From Symsagittifera roscoffensis (lineage: Eukaryota > Xenacoelomorpha > Acoela > Convolutidae): a stretch of 64,000 nt of DNA. The translations under genes were made by a program, and so were the position numbers. The DNA is taken from contig NC_087064.1 of NCBI RefSeq assembly GCF_963678635.1, forward strand, positions 49,709,346-49,773,345, in the 5' to 3' direction. This document shows, one piece after another, positions 22,530 through 35,448 of this stretch; the first letter of the stretch is position 1; each line of letters begins with the position of its first letter. Below the pieces are notes generated by a model. It was given only the letters and a program-made list of their open reading frames with translations, was not told the origin of the DNA and searched no databases.

Positions 22530-25500
22530 GATATTTTGTATTTTCCCAGAGAAATTGCAACTTGGTTTGAGTAACTTCAAGCTTTAGCGTTTTTTTGTTT
22601 AGGATTTCTGATTTTTTATCGGTTGTTGCTGTGTAATAATGAGTAATCAGTAATCAGTTTTCTCATTTAAATTCTTTTTACGCTTATGTTTTTCGAGCGT
22701 TGGAGAATTAATTCAAAAATTTAGGGAAAATGTTGTATATTCGGGTTCAAATACCAAAATAACAATCCTCTAGTGTTTTTAAGAGTCGATGAATGTGGTT
22801 CAGGCACTTATGTAGGTCACCATGATTGTTTTAATAAGAAAAGTTGGAAAATTTGTTCAGGCTCACATTTTTTTCACGGTTTGACTTTGATTTATTTCAA
22901 TTCAATTCCTTTGTTAAAAAGAAGGCAGTGTTCACTATTGAACAGCAAAAGCGTAGAACTCAGGAAAAACGTGATCGTTTTCTAGTTTCAAAAATGGAAA
23001 TTAAATATCAGATTTCCCAGCGAAATGAAAATGAAACCGATTGATCCTGTTTTCTCAATATGGGTTAAATTTATCAAAAATTGTCATTCAGAAATTGTTC
23101 CAGAAATTCCTTGAACTTTAATGACATCTGTTTTGTTTTCTAAAAGTCGGAGTTCTAGACTTTTTCAGAATACAAATAAGTGTTTTTTTTATTTGCGTAC
23201 ATTACTCTTTTCCAATTTTTGTTTATTGTTCTGCCCGACAAATAGGTTTACACCTGACGAAGATAAATGGAACGAAGTTTTGGAACAAATATTTTCTTTT
23301 TGGTTAAGGTAATATTATCAGTTAATCAAATTGCAGTCGTTACGGCTTGAATTTGACATTTAATTTTTTGAGGGGTTGGGAAGAGGTTTATTTAATAAGG
23401 AGTTTATTCACATGGGTCGATAAAAGCATTATCTTAAATAGCAATTGCGCGGCACAGTAGGACATTTTTCCGGTCTTTTACTGCATTCGAAGGCTAAATT
23501 GGCAGATATGTTTGAAAATCTTTGAGCTTAAGCAAAAGCGGCATTTTTGATTTCAAAAAACGCCAAAAAGTGTTAATCAACAAGGAAATAATATCAAAAT
23601 ATTATTTCAGCGAACAGCATTATAGATTAAAACGTCATAATTTAAGTTCGCGATTTCTTAAAACCTGTGTTATGAAAGATTCGAGTTTTTTAAGGTCGTG
23701 AACCTAGTTCAGACTTTTATCTAAGTCGAGATGATTTTTTTCAGGAAAAGTCTTTAAAAAATTGCTCAAGCTCAATTTAAGTTTTTCGCGGTTTGACTAA
23801 TGATTTGTTTTTAATTTCAGTGCATTCCTTTACCTATACGTTTCAGTTTTTTTAATTTTGCTAGTTGGTTTACATGCTGTAATGACTACCAGGTGATGTT
23901 GGGATTTAAAGTTTAAATAACAAATCTGTTCACAATAGTTACTTTGTTCACCATGCTAAATTTCATTACCTAATGACAAGGTAACAATAGTTCTTTTTGA
24001 ACAAACTTGATATTCAAATTTAGCCGCCAATTAAATAAAACCTTCCCCCACGAAGTATATAAACCCATCCCGGCTCCTCCCCTGCTCTTAGTTATTAGGT
24101 CAGCTAAAACAAACAAACTTGCACAGTAAAACATCATGTGAACTTTTATTCAATCGTATATAATTCGTAACCCTATGGCCGTCAAAAAAGCCGTTGTTTT
24201 GCATAAGAGAAGATTTACGTAATTCGGACTCGCATATAATTCGCCATGATTTGTTTTTGTTTTTTTTTAGGTTAAGCCTTGAAATTTGTTCAAGCTCAAC
24301 TGTACTTTTTCACTGTTTGACTTTTGATTTTTTAAATTTTTAAATCTTTTGTTTTGTTAAAAGGAGAGAAAAACTCCTTCATCGAACAGCAAAAGTGTTA
24401 GGTTCACAAAAAACTTGATTCACTTCTAATTTCAAGAATGGATTTTCAGTATCAAATCTCCCGGCGAAACAAAATATGATCTATTTTAAATCGCTAGTTA
24501 ACTGAGTGAAAGGCAGAAACGATAAATTACAAAGACAGCAAAAAGCAAAGAGACTAAAAAACAGGAAAGGAAAGCCATATAACTAAAACAAAAATTTAAG
24601 CGCAAGCCTCAAAGCTGCGCGTTTGGAGTACTTGTTTTTTAATTCGACGGTAATTATTGAAACTTTATCCGGAGAAGATTCAACATAGGACTCAAATCAA
24701 CTTAACTAAGTTCAAGAACATTACTATCTCTAGCTACCTGTTTAGCAGGCAAATATAAAAATGTAGAATTTTTTGATGCCAAGTTTTATCAGCAAAAACT
24801 TAATGATTGAAACGGTTGTGTTTCCCAAGCAATCAATTAAAGTTTGCGCAAAAGTTTTGCTCAATCTGAAGCAATTTTATGGGACACATTGTGTTTTTGA
24901 GACCCCAAGTATAACTTAAACAGCGTTAAGAGTTATAAACGGTTATTCAGCCAAAACGAGTCATATGAAAAATCAATGCAACACAGGTTGGCTTTCAAAA
25001 CGAAGCCCCACAACGCCACAAAGTTCTTTTTGTATGTTTAGATATTTGCAATCTGCATTTCCTCCTTTATGGAACTTTCCAATCCCTATAAAAGACTAAT
25101 TTAACAGTTAGGCATATACAAAATTGCATGTTGTACCGTATCTCCGCTCCCTTTTTTGTAATTTGGAGGGGAGATAGTTTACAAAATCCTAGTCTTCATG
25201 CAGTTAAACATTTGTCAGTGACTATGAATTGGTGGGACAACGTCTGGCTGAATGAGAGATTTGTTTTGTTCATGAGTCAAGTGATGCTGGAACACAACTG
25301 TGTTAAAAGTTATTAACGGTTATTCAGCCAAAAAGATTCATAGAAAAAATTACTGCAACACAGGTTGGTTTTCAATATGAGCTTCACAAATTTGCAACTA
25401 AATTGAAATAACATCTTCTGTTAGTTGAATTTCTTTTTTGACTGGTTCTTTTTTGGGCACAATTAGCTAGGGTGTGGCATGCGAAAAAAGACAAGACTAT

Positions 25501-27960
25501 TGAGAGTAGATTTTTTTAATTTTAGAAAAATAAAGGTAAAAAAACAAAACTGCAAGGCGACAATTCGTAACAGGTGACAGTTCCTACTAAGCGACAATTC
25601 GTTACAAGGCATTAGCAAGTACAATACGCTGGCTCCGCTGCGCTTACACCCGGCACGAGAGGAATACTGTGTGTGAATCAATATTCCATGCCTAACCTTC
25701 TGTTACGAATTGTCGCCTGTTACAAATTGTTGCCTATTACAAAAATTTGACAATTTCAAGTCTGAATCGGGTGCCACAAATAATCTTTAGAATGGGTTGA
25801 GTGATACATCATATTGAAGTCCAATTTGCTTATATTACTATGACTGTCTAATTTGGCTGATTTTTATTCTTAAGTCAGATCTTTCATTTACCACCAAACA
25901 GAAAAAACTACAAATTGGAAAAAATACATTCTAAACCGTAGTTTTTTAATATCAGAAACTTTATTTGAAACTGAACAAAAAGTTTAATGAATTGATTACT
26001 TTTTTAAGCTGGATTCGGATAGCTTGAAAAGGCGGATTTTTCTTTACAAAACTTATAGCTAACTGTCGTTGTCCAATGGAAGTTTTCCAAAATGCCCCGC
26101 GTTTTTCAAAAAACGGTGGTGATATCTTGACTGAGTTTTCAAAACTTTTTCTATGAGCTTGCTTTATTATTTTTATTCTTTTGAGCATTAATAGTTTTAG
26201 GAATGCTGAAATAGTTACTGAGTTAGTTAAAGCTCAATTTTTTCACCCCAAATTACTTTTTTGCTCTCTTCTATAATTGCCATTACTTATGCGGATGGAG
26301 CTTCCCAAGCAGTTCCATTGAGTTTTAACTCAAAAGAAGGATAGTTAATAATGAATCATGCTACTTTTAATACATATAATGGCATTTTTTTTTTCGCGGA
26401 GTCTCGATAAGGCATTTTTATTTAATAGACTCAGGTTTTATTTTATATGCTGAAATATCGGTCAAAAAAACTCTTGTAAGAAATCAAAAGCAATTTATTG
26501 CATTTTTTCTACGTTTGTGCCGAGCATAAAATATGTTCCGCTTTAAAAAAATTAATTTTTGTATCTTTTTTTACCACTAAACAGAAAAAGCTACACATTG
26601 GAAAAAAAACATTCTAAGCCGTAGTTTTGTAAAGACTATGGTCGGACCATTTTGAGCTACTCATTCAGTATATATTCTTTTGATGATGTATGATGTCTGT
26701 TCTTATTTGATTTTCCGAAATCTTCCAAAGCATATTAAAAAAATTTACAGCGCAGCAGGCAAAATTATGAGGCCAAAAAATAGGCAAAAAAATATTATAG
26801 ACACTTTTTATTGAAAATTTTTGACTGAAAAATCGCGCTTTTTCAGCGCGCGTTCTCCCCTCAAAAATAGTATATATTGGCGCCAAAGGCTCATTTAGAA
26901 ATTTTTTAGGGTCCATTACCAAAAATTGATTTTTCAAATCAGTACAAAGGGGGGACTCTTGAGGGGGATTTCTAACTGAAAAGGACTCTCAGGGCTAGCT
27001 AGAATTAAATATCCCTGCTTTCCCATACCACAAACTACTTGGTTCAAGTTACTTTTTTTAGGAAATCTAGCTGACATAATAACTTTCTTACGCAGCTACA
27101 GAACGGTTTCAATATTTCAGATGAAACGTTTTCGTTCAACTAGTTAGTCATCCGAAGTTTGATGTCATGATATTTTTAGGAAAAGGAGACGCTTTTAGTG
27201 GCGAGAGGGTCAAAAACCTGAAAAGGTGTCCCTAACCCACTAAATTCTACTATGATTATGACCAATATAGATTTTGTGAAGATTCAGTAATATGTTTTTC
27301 AATCATACTTTTTAAAAATTATTCAGTCTTACTGTTTCTCCTGTACCACATCCCTCTTTTTACTATTTAAGTAAAAAAGAATGTAGTTGTTAGATGTCAT
27401 TAAAGGTTCATGTGTCAGTGAGTGAATTGGAGATTTTTTTGTTTCTTTTCCGGGAAAAATGTCCTAAGAATAGTTCAAGCTCAAATATCATTTGCATTAA
27501 AGCTCATGTTTAAATGGAACTCAAGCAACGCTTTCTGTATCCGATTGTGCAATTGTTCAAAAAACGTGAATTATTTCTTTCTGTTTTAATGAATGACTTT
27601 GATTTTTAGATGTCGACTGTTAATTTTTTGATTTTTAGACAGTAAAGACTATGGTCTATTCTGTGCTACTCATTCAGTATATATTCATTTGATGATGTCT
27701 GTTCTTAATACGAGTTATATTGTTCTTTATAGGAAATGCATTTGAAAATGTCAGAACTAGTGGAGTCACGAAGTTTGCCGGATATTGTCCCCCAGACATA
27801 CAGGTTTTTTGAAAGTTTTTTTGAGGTAACGCCTTTCTCAGCATTGTCTCCTTAGGATCAGATTGGGACTTTGCTGCTATCTAAGGAGTTGAGACGGTTT
27901 CCTGCAGAAAGTTAAGAAACTGAGGTTGCAACTACTAAAACACTTTTTTTTTCTCAGGTT
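22530..27960. other. Repeat-bearing DNA, no gene supported
   Basis: Contains pairs of diverged direct repeats: 24890-25010 with 25285-25400 (GGTTATTCAGCCAAAA and GCAACACAGGTTGG), 25885-25955 with 26570-26635 (CCACTAAACAGAAAAA-like), and 26635-26700 with 27643-27712 (GCTACTCATTCAGTATATAT). A mixed direct/inverted cluster of GCGACAATTCGTAACA lies at 25550-25740. A TATA-like GTATATAAACC at 24053 sits in a locally GC-rich stretch that could be a solo LTR or promoter, but neither can be shown. Confidence 0.5.
26760..26990. mobile_element. hAT-like MITE fragment
   Basis: GCGCGCGTTCTCCCCTC, GGCGCCAAAGGC, CCAAAAATTGAT and GTACAAAGGGGGGACTC match, in order, the reverse complement of the left half of 36898-37282. 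Neither terminus is kept. Confidence 0.55.
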
Positions 27961-27989
27961 TTCTTTGTTTGTAGATTGCACGGCTTATT

Positions 27990-28236
27990 AGATCTGCTTA
28001 TTAGATCTTCTTTTTTTCCGAAAATGTTTGTTATACAATTTTTATAAATGACAAATTTTTATTCATACAATTTCCATTTGAGACAAACTTTTAGTCATAC
28101 ATTTTCCATATATAGAAACATGTTTATCATAGAGTTTTCATAGAATTTTCTGTACGTATGGCATTATATGGATTTGTATGACAAGAAGTTTTTCATATAT
28201 GGAAATTGTATGATTAGAAGTATTGGTCAACCGGGA
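27990..28236. mobile_element. Partial CCCGGGTTGACC-family element
   Basis: Shows palindromic units (ATACAATTTCCAT, CATATATGGAAATTGTATGA) and ends GGTCAACCGGG at 28226-28235, the inverted terminus of the family. The opposite end is not found. Confidence 0.5.
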
Positions 28237-28599
28237 ACGAGTGAGCGGAGATTCAATCTGTCTGAGAAATCGTTACAAATTGGTTGAAGGAATAGTTTAT
28301 TTACCATACTTGATTTGTTACTTGGAGCAAAATCTATCACATTGTGTTTTAAATGGCTTGTGTGGAGATGATTTTCACAAAAAATCTGAACTAAAAAAAC
28401 CTTTTTTTATTTTCTTACAGTTAATTTTTTCATGTTAATACTGCTCCATATACCTTACGAGCAGTCTTGTTTCAATTTCATTCTTGTCACAAATCCTGAC
28501 TTAAAACCCGATTTTATCTTCTCTTTCGCTTTTTGTGTAAAACAAAATAATTATAAGAATTTTTTTTTTTCATTAAAAGCAGTTATAGCACAATGGTAA

Positions 28600-31500
28600 T
28601 CAATAGTTATGATTTCTAATTGTTTTTTCAATCCAACCAGCAAAAACAGGTATATTCATGAAAACATCCCTGCCATTGCACCTTTCCCTAGGAAAATCGA
28701 CAAGTGGTTCAGAGTGACTCATGATCCCATAAAGACAAAGCGGAACTATCGTTCCACAATGAAAAATATAAAGAGGTCCTCCTTCGTCTAGATGACACAT
28801 GTTATTGTCAATCGGAAATTTCTGGACCCGAATTAAATCTATATCTCCCCATAAAGTGACCTCAAATGGGTTCAGCTCCACTACTGTGTTCATAAAGTAG
28901 GCCTCCATAAGTTGGTCGGCATATTTGACGTTGTATCTGGACCTGTTAGTTGCCCCCATGCCACACGCCCCCAAAATACGCCCGTCCTCCACTTGTTTGG
29001 TGCAAACAGGAATAATTTTTTGCGGGTCTCGAATTGGTGCTTTGAGTTTGATTAACGCAATGTTGCTCGATAGCTGGTCGCCGAGCTTGAAGCTGCAACA
29101 AATATATGCTTATTTTCTGATCAATAGTGTGTGCATGAGTTTTAGGATTGGGGTGTTGCACTTTATCTTTCACATAGCGTTTGATTGGACAAATAAATGT
29201 AGTACCTTGAGAAAATTTCCAACAGGGAGAATACCCCTCTGGTAGTAATTTACGACATCGTTTTCTGCCCGGATAGACTTTTTTGATGTATTTTTGGCGC
29301 CAACACAAATTGTTACAATATTGTTCCTTTCGAAAAAAGTGCTATTCTTTGGTCTACACCTTCCATAAAATCCCCAAAACGCGAAGCAAAAAATTGAGGT
29401 TTGGATGAAAGTCCCCCTCTCCCAAAGGCCCTGCAGTAGGTGGACAGGGGCTAAAATCCAGGGTGTCGTCAGAGCTCGCCCATTTTGAATTAGCTGACCT
29501 CTGGTCGCGAGCTTTATTATAAATTCATTAGCCCATAAAGCTTTTGCTCATCAATAGTCGAAGCAAACTTATGCAAACCCACACTTGTTTAGCTCCAAAG
29601 TCACTTGCATTTGAAATCGTTGAATCAGAAATTAGTAGTTTCTGTACAATATGCACAAAAAGAAGTTAAATTATCTGTACAAAATTCCATCTATTTTAGA
29701 AGCTTTCAAGCAAAAAACAGAGATTGAATTGCAGTATTAACAAAAAAACTTCAAACTAGAAGAAGTATCAAAATTTTTCATCAGGTTTAGCATTTTAAAG
29801 GTTTCCAGAAAATTACGGTTTGCGGTAAACAATTCATCTCGAGTGCCCGAGTTGAAAAAAAAAATGCTTCCATACAGTTCTATTCCATGAAAATCACATT
29901 ATAAGCTTCTCTTCATACATTGGAATTATTAGACAGGCATTTTTTCATACTATGGAGTTGTGTGACAAACATTTTCCCATGTAAATTTTTGTGCTTCGAT
30001 TTATGCTTGTTTTTCGCCGTGAACATACCAACCAAAATTTTCTCAAATGAGAAAAATCAACAGGGTAAACGGCATTGAAATCGCGGACAAAACTACGTTT
30101 TGCTATACACAAAGTCAGATAAAAATTAAATTTCACGCAAGATTTTTACCAAAAAATGTTACAATGGCTACAAAACCTTTTTGATATGGCTACGAAGCCT
30201 CTGTTTCAAAAAATTCAGAGTTTGAAAATCATGGCCTAATTTTTGAGCAGATTTAGGTTTTATGTTAACATCTAAAATAAAAGATCACAATTTTTGTCAT
30301 TCCAGAGAACCCTCGCATCCAGTTTCAAGCGTTAATAATCGATTATGATATGTTTTTAGTACCAGTTTTACAAAAACTGAGAAAAAATTGAGTTTAATCA
30401 ATTAATAATCGATTATAATCTCTCTCTTTGAAATCGAACAAAATCAATTATAATAAATTATAATCGATTAAAATCGATCAATTTTATCCAAGTTTCAAAT
30501 TAATTTGTTTTGCAGAGAAAATCCATTATAATCTATTATAATTGTTTATACTCCCTTTTGTTTGTCCATTTTGTTTTAGACCTTGCACATAAAGTGACCT
30601 CTATGAAATTTTTGTTTCGTGGTAAAACTTTGTGTTCAGCTGGACCAAAACGTGACAAGATATCTCATTTTCAGAGATTTTTGACAAAAAAAAGTATTAA
30701 ATTTGATAATCATAGATTGTAAGAGATTATACGATTTTATAGGAGATTATAAGAGATTATAAAAGATTATAAGAAATTATAAGAGATTTTCGGAAAAATT
30801 ATAATCAATTATAATTGATTTTAATTTATAATAATTCATTCACCTTAATTGGATACATTCAACAAAAATAATATTTTATAATGGATTATAAATCGCTCAA
30901 GCATCTAAATTTGGCGCTTATAATTATGATAAAAGTACAATTATAATTGTTATCTAATAGATTTTTTTTCTCTTTTTACTGAGTGCGGGTCTTCACTTGA
31001 TTCTCTTTGGTAGACAAAACTGTGCGTGGACTATGTTAGATGCCGAACTTCAAAACTTCAAAGTGTCTGAGAATTTTTTTTTGTTCTTTCAACTAGTTTA
31101 GCTAAAGTGAGAAATAATTTTTTTTCTCAGTATTGGATTTTTTTTGAGTGCTTGTCATACAACTTTTTAAAATGGAAATTGTAAGATCAGCGTTTTTTTG
31201 TTAAAAAAACTAAAATTTTGCTGCCAACAAAATGTTCTCATTCAGCTGAAACCCCATATACGCTTATTTAAACCAGCCTTAGAACCCTTTTCGAAGAATT
31301 TCTGAAAAAAAATAGCTTATCTTACATTTTTCTACTTGTCATAAAACCCATGCATGGAGTAGTATGAAAACCATTTTTGTATAGAATTGTATGACAAACC
31401 AGGTGATTGCCACTGAATGCAAAATTCAGGTGGAGGTTTCTCTCTGAACCAAAAATTAAAATTTTGCAAATTAAAACATCAAAAAACGTACTTTGAAATG

Positions 31501-34500
31501 TTGCCCGATTTTTCTTTGCGACCTATGCCTATGAACTTTGCGTGTCCCTGTTAAAGCTATCGCATCTTCTAAGCGACTTATGTCGCAATTTTGCGCGGTT
31601 CATTTGGTGTTTTAAACGGCGGCGTGACTGAAGTTTTTGCTCGCGAGATGATTAGATGCACCTTTGGAGCTGGGTAGTTTTCCCGGGTATTTTTGGAGAG
31701 CTGTATGTCATGGCATAAGTATCCAATCACAACCAAGTATTCAAACAACAAGTAATAAAACTCAATCTCACGCTTTCTTTCGAGCTTTTGGGCACTTCAA
31801 TTTGAGTGGCTAACATTTTATTAGAAGCAAAAAGTTTGGACAGACAAAAATTATTAAAATAATTGACCTTTTTCAGACAATTTTTGCATGCAAACGCTAA
31901 TATTTCCGACACAAACTAACCGCACTCAGTAAAAAGAGAAAATAATTGATTAAATTACAATTATGATTGTGCTTTTATCAAAATTATAATTAGCTATTAT
32001 AAGCAATTTATAATCCATTATGATGATAACATTTTTCGTCTGATTATAATAAATTATAATCTATTATAATTGATCATATTTTTTTCCAAATTCTCTTATA
32101 ATCTTATATAATCTCTTATAGTCTCTTATAAACTCCTTTAATCAATTATAATCTAATATAAAAAAGTTCAAAAAAATTTCTGTCGAAAATCTCTAAAAGT
32201 GAGATGTCTTCTCAGAACACAAAGATTTACCACAAAGCGAAAGTTTCATGGAAATCCCTTTATATTAGTTGAAAGAATCCCGAGGTAAGTGAAATATAAC
32301 TTCTATATAAAACATGAAAGTAGAGCAGTGTGCTGATATTTTGATGTTCAAAAAACTTAAATTAAAATTTACATCATGAAACAACTATAATCAAAAAGAG
32401 TGAAAAAAACATTAAAAATTTGAATTGATTTGAAAACTGTTAAAACTTTTTCCCATTTTTTTTTACAAAAACCAACGTCTACAAAAAGCTTAAAATATAA
32501 GCAATTCATGTGCAAGGTCGAAGACAAAATGGGCAAACAAAAGGGATTATAAACAATTATAATCGATTATAATGGATTTTTTCTGCAAAACAAAATAGTT
32601 AAAATTTCGGTTAAAATTAATCGATTTTAATCAATTATAAAGTTGTATAAGTGATTATATTTGATTTCAAAAAAGAGATTATAAAAGATTTTTAATTGAT
32701 TAAAATCAATTTTGTCTCACTTTTTGTTAGACTGGTACTAAAATTATATTATAATCAATTATTAACGCTTGAAACTGGATGCGGGTACAGTACTGATTTA
32801 ATTTATCAGCACAAATTGAACAAAACTTGAATTTTCAAACGAGTTTTACTCAACTTGGGTTAAGATTAGACAAAAAATGAAGAGAAAAAAAAGTTGTTTC
32901 ATCAGAATTAATAAGGTGCATTTTTTTCTCCGAAAGTCTCAACCAAAATTTTATCCCAAAAATGGGTCATTTTGACTTTTTTCAAATAATCAAGAATTAT
33001 GCTGATACGACTTTGTTTTTTGACGAGGAAGATATATCACAAAAAGCTTCTCACACAGCCCAACAAAGTTCTAGAAGGGTTTAATCTCCAAAGTAAATTG
33101 TTTCAAATTTGTTTTTAAGCTAAGACTTTTGGTTTTATATAAGAAAAATCGCATCTCTTGCATATCAAGCAAAAATATTTGCTCATACAGGTTTTTGGAG
33201 ATTTAACCTTGCTAGAACTTTGTTGGGCTGTGTAAGAGGCTTCTTGTGATATATCTTCTTCATCAAATAACAAAATAGTTTCAGAGTAATTCTTGATTAA
33301 TTGAAAAAAGCCTAAATTACCCATTTTTGGGGTGAAGTTTTGGTTGAGATTTTTGGAGAAAAATTGCAATGCTTTATTTCTGATTCAATACTAAACAACT
33401 TTTGTTCTCTTCACTTTTTGTCTAATCTGAACCCAATTTGAGAAAAGCTTGTTTGAAATTTCAAGTTTTGTTCATTTTGTCCGGATAACTAATATCAGCA
33501 CTGTATGTCTCAATGTCACCTAAAAATTCAAATTTGCATATAAAAAATGCTCAAAATTGGCAGATGCTTTTTAAAATCATTTTTGTCAGTCCAAACTTTT
33601 TGCAATTCTCTTTAACTTACGAACCAATGCGTGCGTTTAAATGTTCACTCACTATTCTTCGTGACTGAACCACATTTCTATGGGAAACATTGTGAATAGA
33701 TCCATGCTCACGAAGTCTCCCACCTCCACAAACGACTGACTAGCTGAAACATTTACCAAATACCAGGAAAGTCCGGAACATCAGTTGTAATCATCAAACG
33801 ATGTGTGACCTTTACTGTTAGTATTCAAACTTTTCTGTTTTCTGTTTTTAACTGATTCTTTTACAAGAACCTAGAAAGTTTTGGACTCACTAAATCTCTT
33901 TTTGACCCCATAACTAACTGAATTTCTTTTTGAAAACTCTCTTTTATGATAAATTTAACAAAAGGTTTACTGTCCCAATCAAGAATTAGTTCGTTTGAAA
34001 AAGTATGATTTTGAAAGTGAAAAACTATCGCGACCGAAACTTGGCATTTTCAAGTTTAGCGGACCGATGAGATTTTCCGCGACCAGCGCGACCCAAGAAA
34101 AGTTAATTGCATCCGGTGCGACCAAAGCATTAACCGCGGCTGGCACGACTTTGTTTTTTATTTGCTACAATTTTTAGTTTTAATCTGTAATTTATGAAAC
34201 AAGTTACGAGTTCAGTGCCCGTTTTTTCCGCAAAATTTTCATTTAAAAAAGTCGATTATTGTGTTTTTTGATATCAGTGGAAAACGTTAGAGCCGTGCAT
34301 TCATTTTTCAAAAAAAAACACATAGGCAATATTTTTTCAAAAAGTTATGGGGCTTTGCAAGTGTGGCAGTTTTGGACAATGAGTATATAACAATTTATTC
34401 GCGCAGTATATAGACAATATATAGCATTTATTTACATGCAACAGGCGAGTCAATCGGATCAACCATTTACTCTTACCAACAGATTATGTATCTTTTTATA

Positions 34501-35058
34501 CTTCACATAGCTTGTCGTTGGATAACTTTCCCAAAAAATTCTGTAAACGAACAGAAATTTTTTATAAAAACTTGTTCATCGATCTTTAAACCAAAAACTA
34601 TTTGACAGACAAAAAAACTGGCCCTCAGAACATTCAAGTCATAAGAATTTTCAGGTATAGCAGTTCTAGTGTCCCATTTTGTGTGGGAAAAATAAAAAGA
34701 AGCTGATCCCTCATGAACGCAACACTAAGCTATATAGTAGCTTAGCAATCCATTGCCCTTTTCGTTTTTATTTTGGCTAAAAACTTATAAACAACTCACC
34801 TTCTTGATTTTCCAAACAGTGAGCTGCTGTGACTATCCAAAAGGGATGTATGATAGATCCCCCGCAGTACGTTGTGCTAGTTCCATTGTGGAGCTCAATT
34901 CTAACGTAGAAAGAACGAGGGCGGCTTTTTACCCCATTCACTATTGAAGATGTTATGGATCTGGAAATATATTTTTTCGAATCTTGATTAGAATATATGA
35001 CAGCAGTTCTTACCTCTTTTATTAAAATTAAAACGAGAAAAATCTTCTCGAGATACAT
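28600..35058 (-). CDS. Chymotrypsin-fold serine-protease homologue, catalytically defective
   Basis: Exon 1 (35058-34800) begins at an ATG with a hydrophobic signal-like segment (residues 1-20), then SIVNG (the usual activation-site start), CGGSIIHPFW and TAAHC with the catalytic His (residue 80). It ends at a GTGAGT donor. A middle exon (about 29330-29206, donor AAG|GTACTA) reads VTICVGAKN. The last exon (acceptor at 29092 or, in phase with the middle exon, 29085) carries QLSSNIALIKL, where the catalytic Asp is usual but AAC (Asn) is found at 29062-29064, then CHLDEGGPLY, where GDSGG is usual and the Ser position is Glu (28783-28785). It ends FAGWIEKTIRNHNY and TGA at 28600. With Asp and Ser gone, proteolysis is not expected. 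The join of exon 1 to the middle exon is out of phase in every way I tried, so an exon may be missing or the gene may be decaying. Confidence 0.72.
30312..32785. mobile_element. Large inverted-repeat (foldback-like) element
   Basis: The left end CGCATCCAGTTTCAAGCGTT (30314) reappears inverted at the right end (to 32785). The arms (about 30312-30992 and 31918-32785) consist largely of variations on AATCGATTATAATC and AGAGATTATAAG. Their inner ends are also mirrored: CTCTTTTTACTGAGTGCGG and its complement. The centre (30993-31917) is less repetitive and contains CCCGGG-family-like palindromes. It sits in the large intron of the protease-like gene. No transposase seen. Confidence 0.7.
32788..33503. 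mobile_element. Tc1/mariner-type palindromic MITE
   Basis: CAGTACTGAT at the left and ATCAGCACTG at the right are flanked by TA on each side (32786-32787 and 33504-33505), the target preference of Tc1/mariner. The two arms of about 310 bases are diverged inverted copies around a centre at 33096-33190. It directly abuts the end of the foldback element. Confidence 0.7.
33506..34752. other. Intron sequence, no gene seen
   Basis: Part of the large intron of the protease-like gene. At 34030-34145 GCGACC recurs several times. A motif resembling its complement (GGTCGCGAAA) recurs at 37935-38050. Confidence 0.4.
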
Positions 35059-35448
35059 TTTTCAATCTTTGTTTTGTTAAACCGAGTCAATATCTAACCT
35101 TTCAAAACAACTTCAGTTTTAATTTTGACCTTTAATGTAGTTCGTTATGAAATTTACTCCAGCATGATCAAAACTGTTTTGCAATTTGAACCACAGCCCA
35201 TAACTCACTGATATTGGAAAGCATAACGTAAATTCAAATAAAGAATAATCCAAACTTAAGAGTAAAATGAAGATTTGCAAAAGCTTACAATATTTCAACC
35301 TCTGAGTTTTTTCCATTTTTTTTTCATTCGCATAGAGGTGGGCTTAAACATCTAATGAAAATCCGCATCCAGTTTCAACCGTTGATCTATCCTCAAGCTT
35401 TTTTCTTCCTAAAATTGAAAAAAAAAATATTATAATCAGTTAACAATC

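Noticed and set aside
23875-24245. Possible solo LTR or promoter with TATA-like GTATATAAACC
   Set aside because: There is no second copy in the window, no clear TG...CA ends with flanking duplication, and no downstream gene.
25463-25681. 72-codon minus-strand frame near the GCGACAATTCGTAACA cluster
   Set aside because: Overlaps short direct and inverted repeats, with no splice context or motif.
28946-29308. 120-codon minus-strand frame with several Cys
   Set aside because: It runs across an intron and reads the protease exon out of frame. The other frame carries the family motifs.
34985-35013. 53-base intron in exon 1 of the protease-like gene (GAG|GTAAGA...TTTCCAG)
   Set aside because: Removing it would throw the signal sequence out of frame with the protease domain. 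The unspliced reading is in frame.
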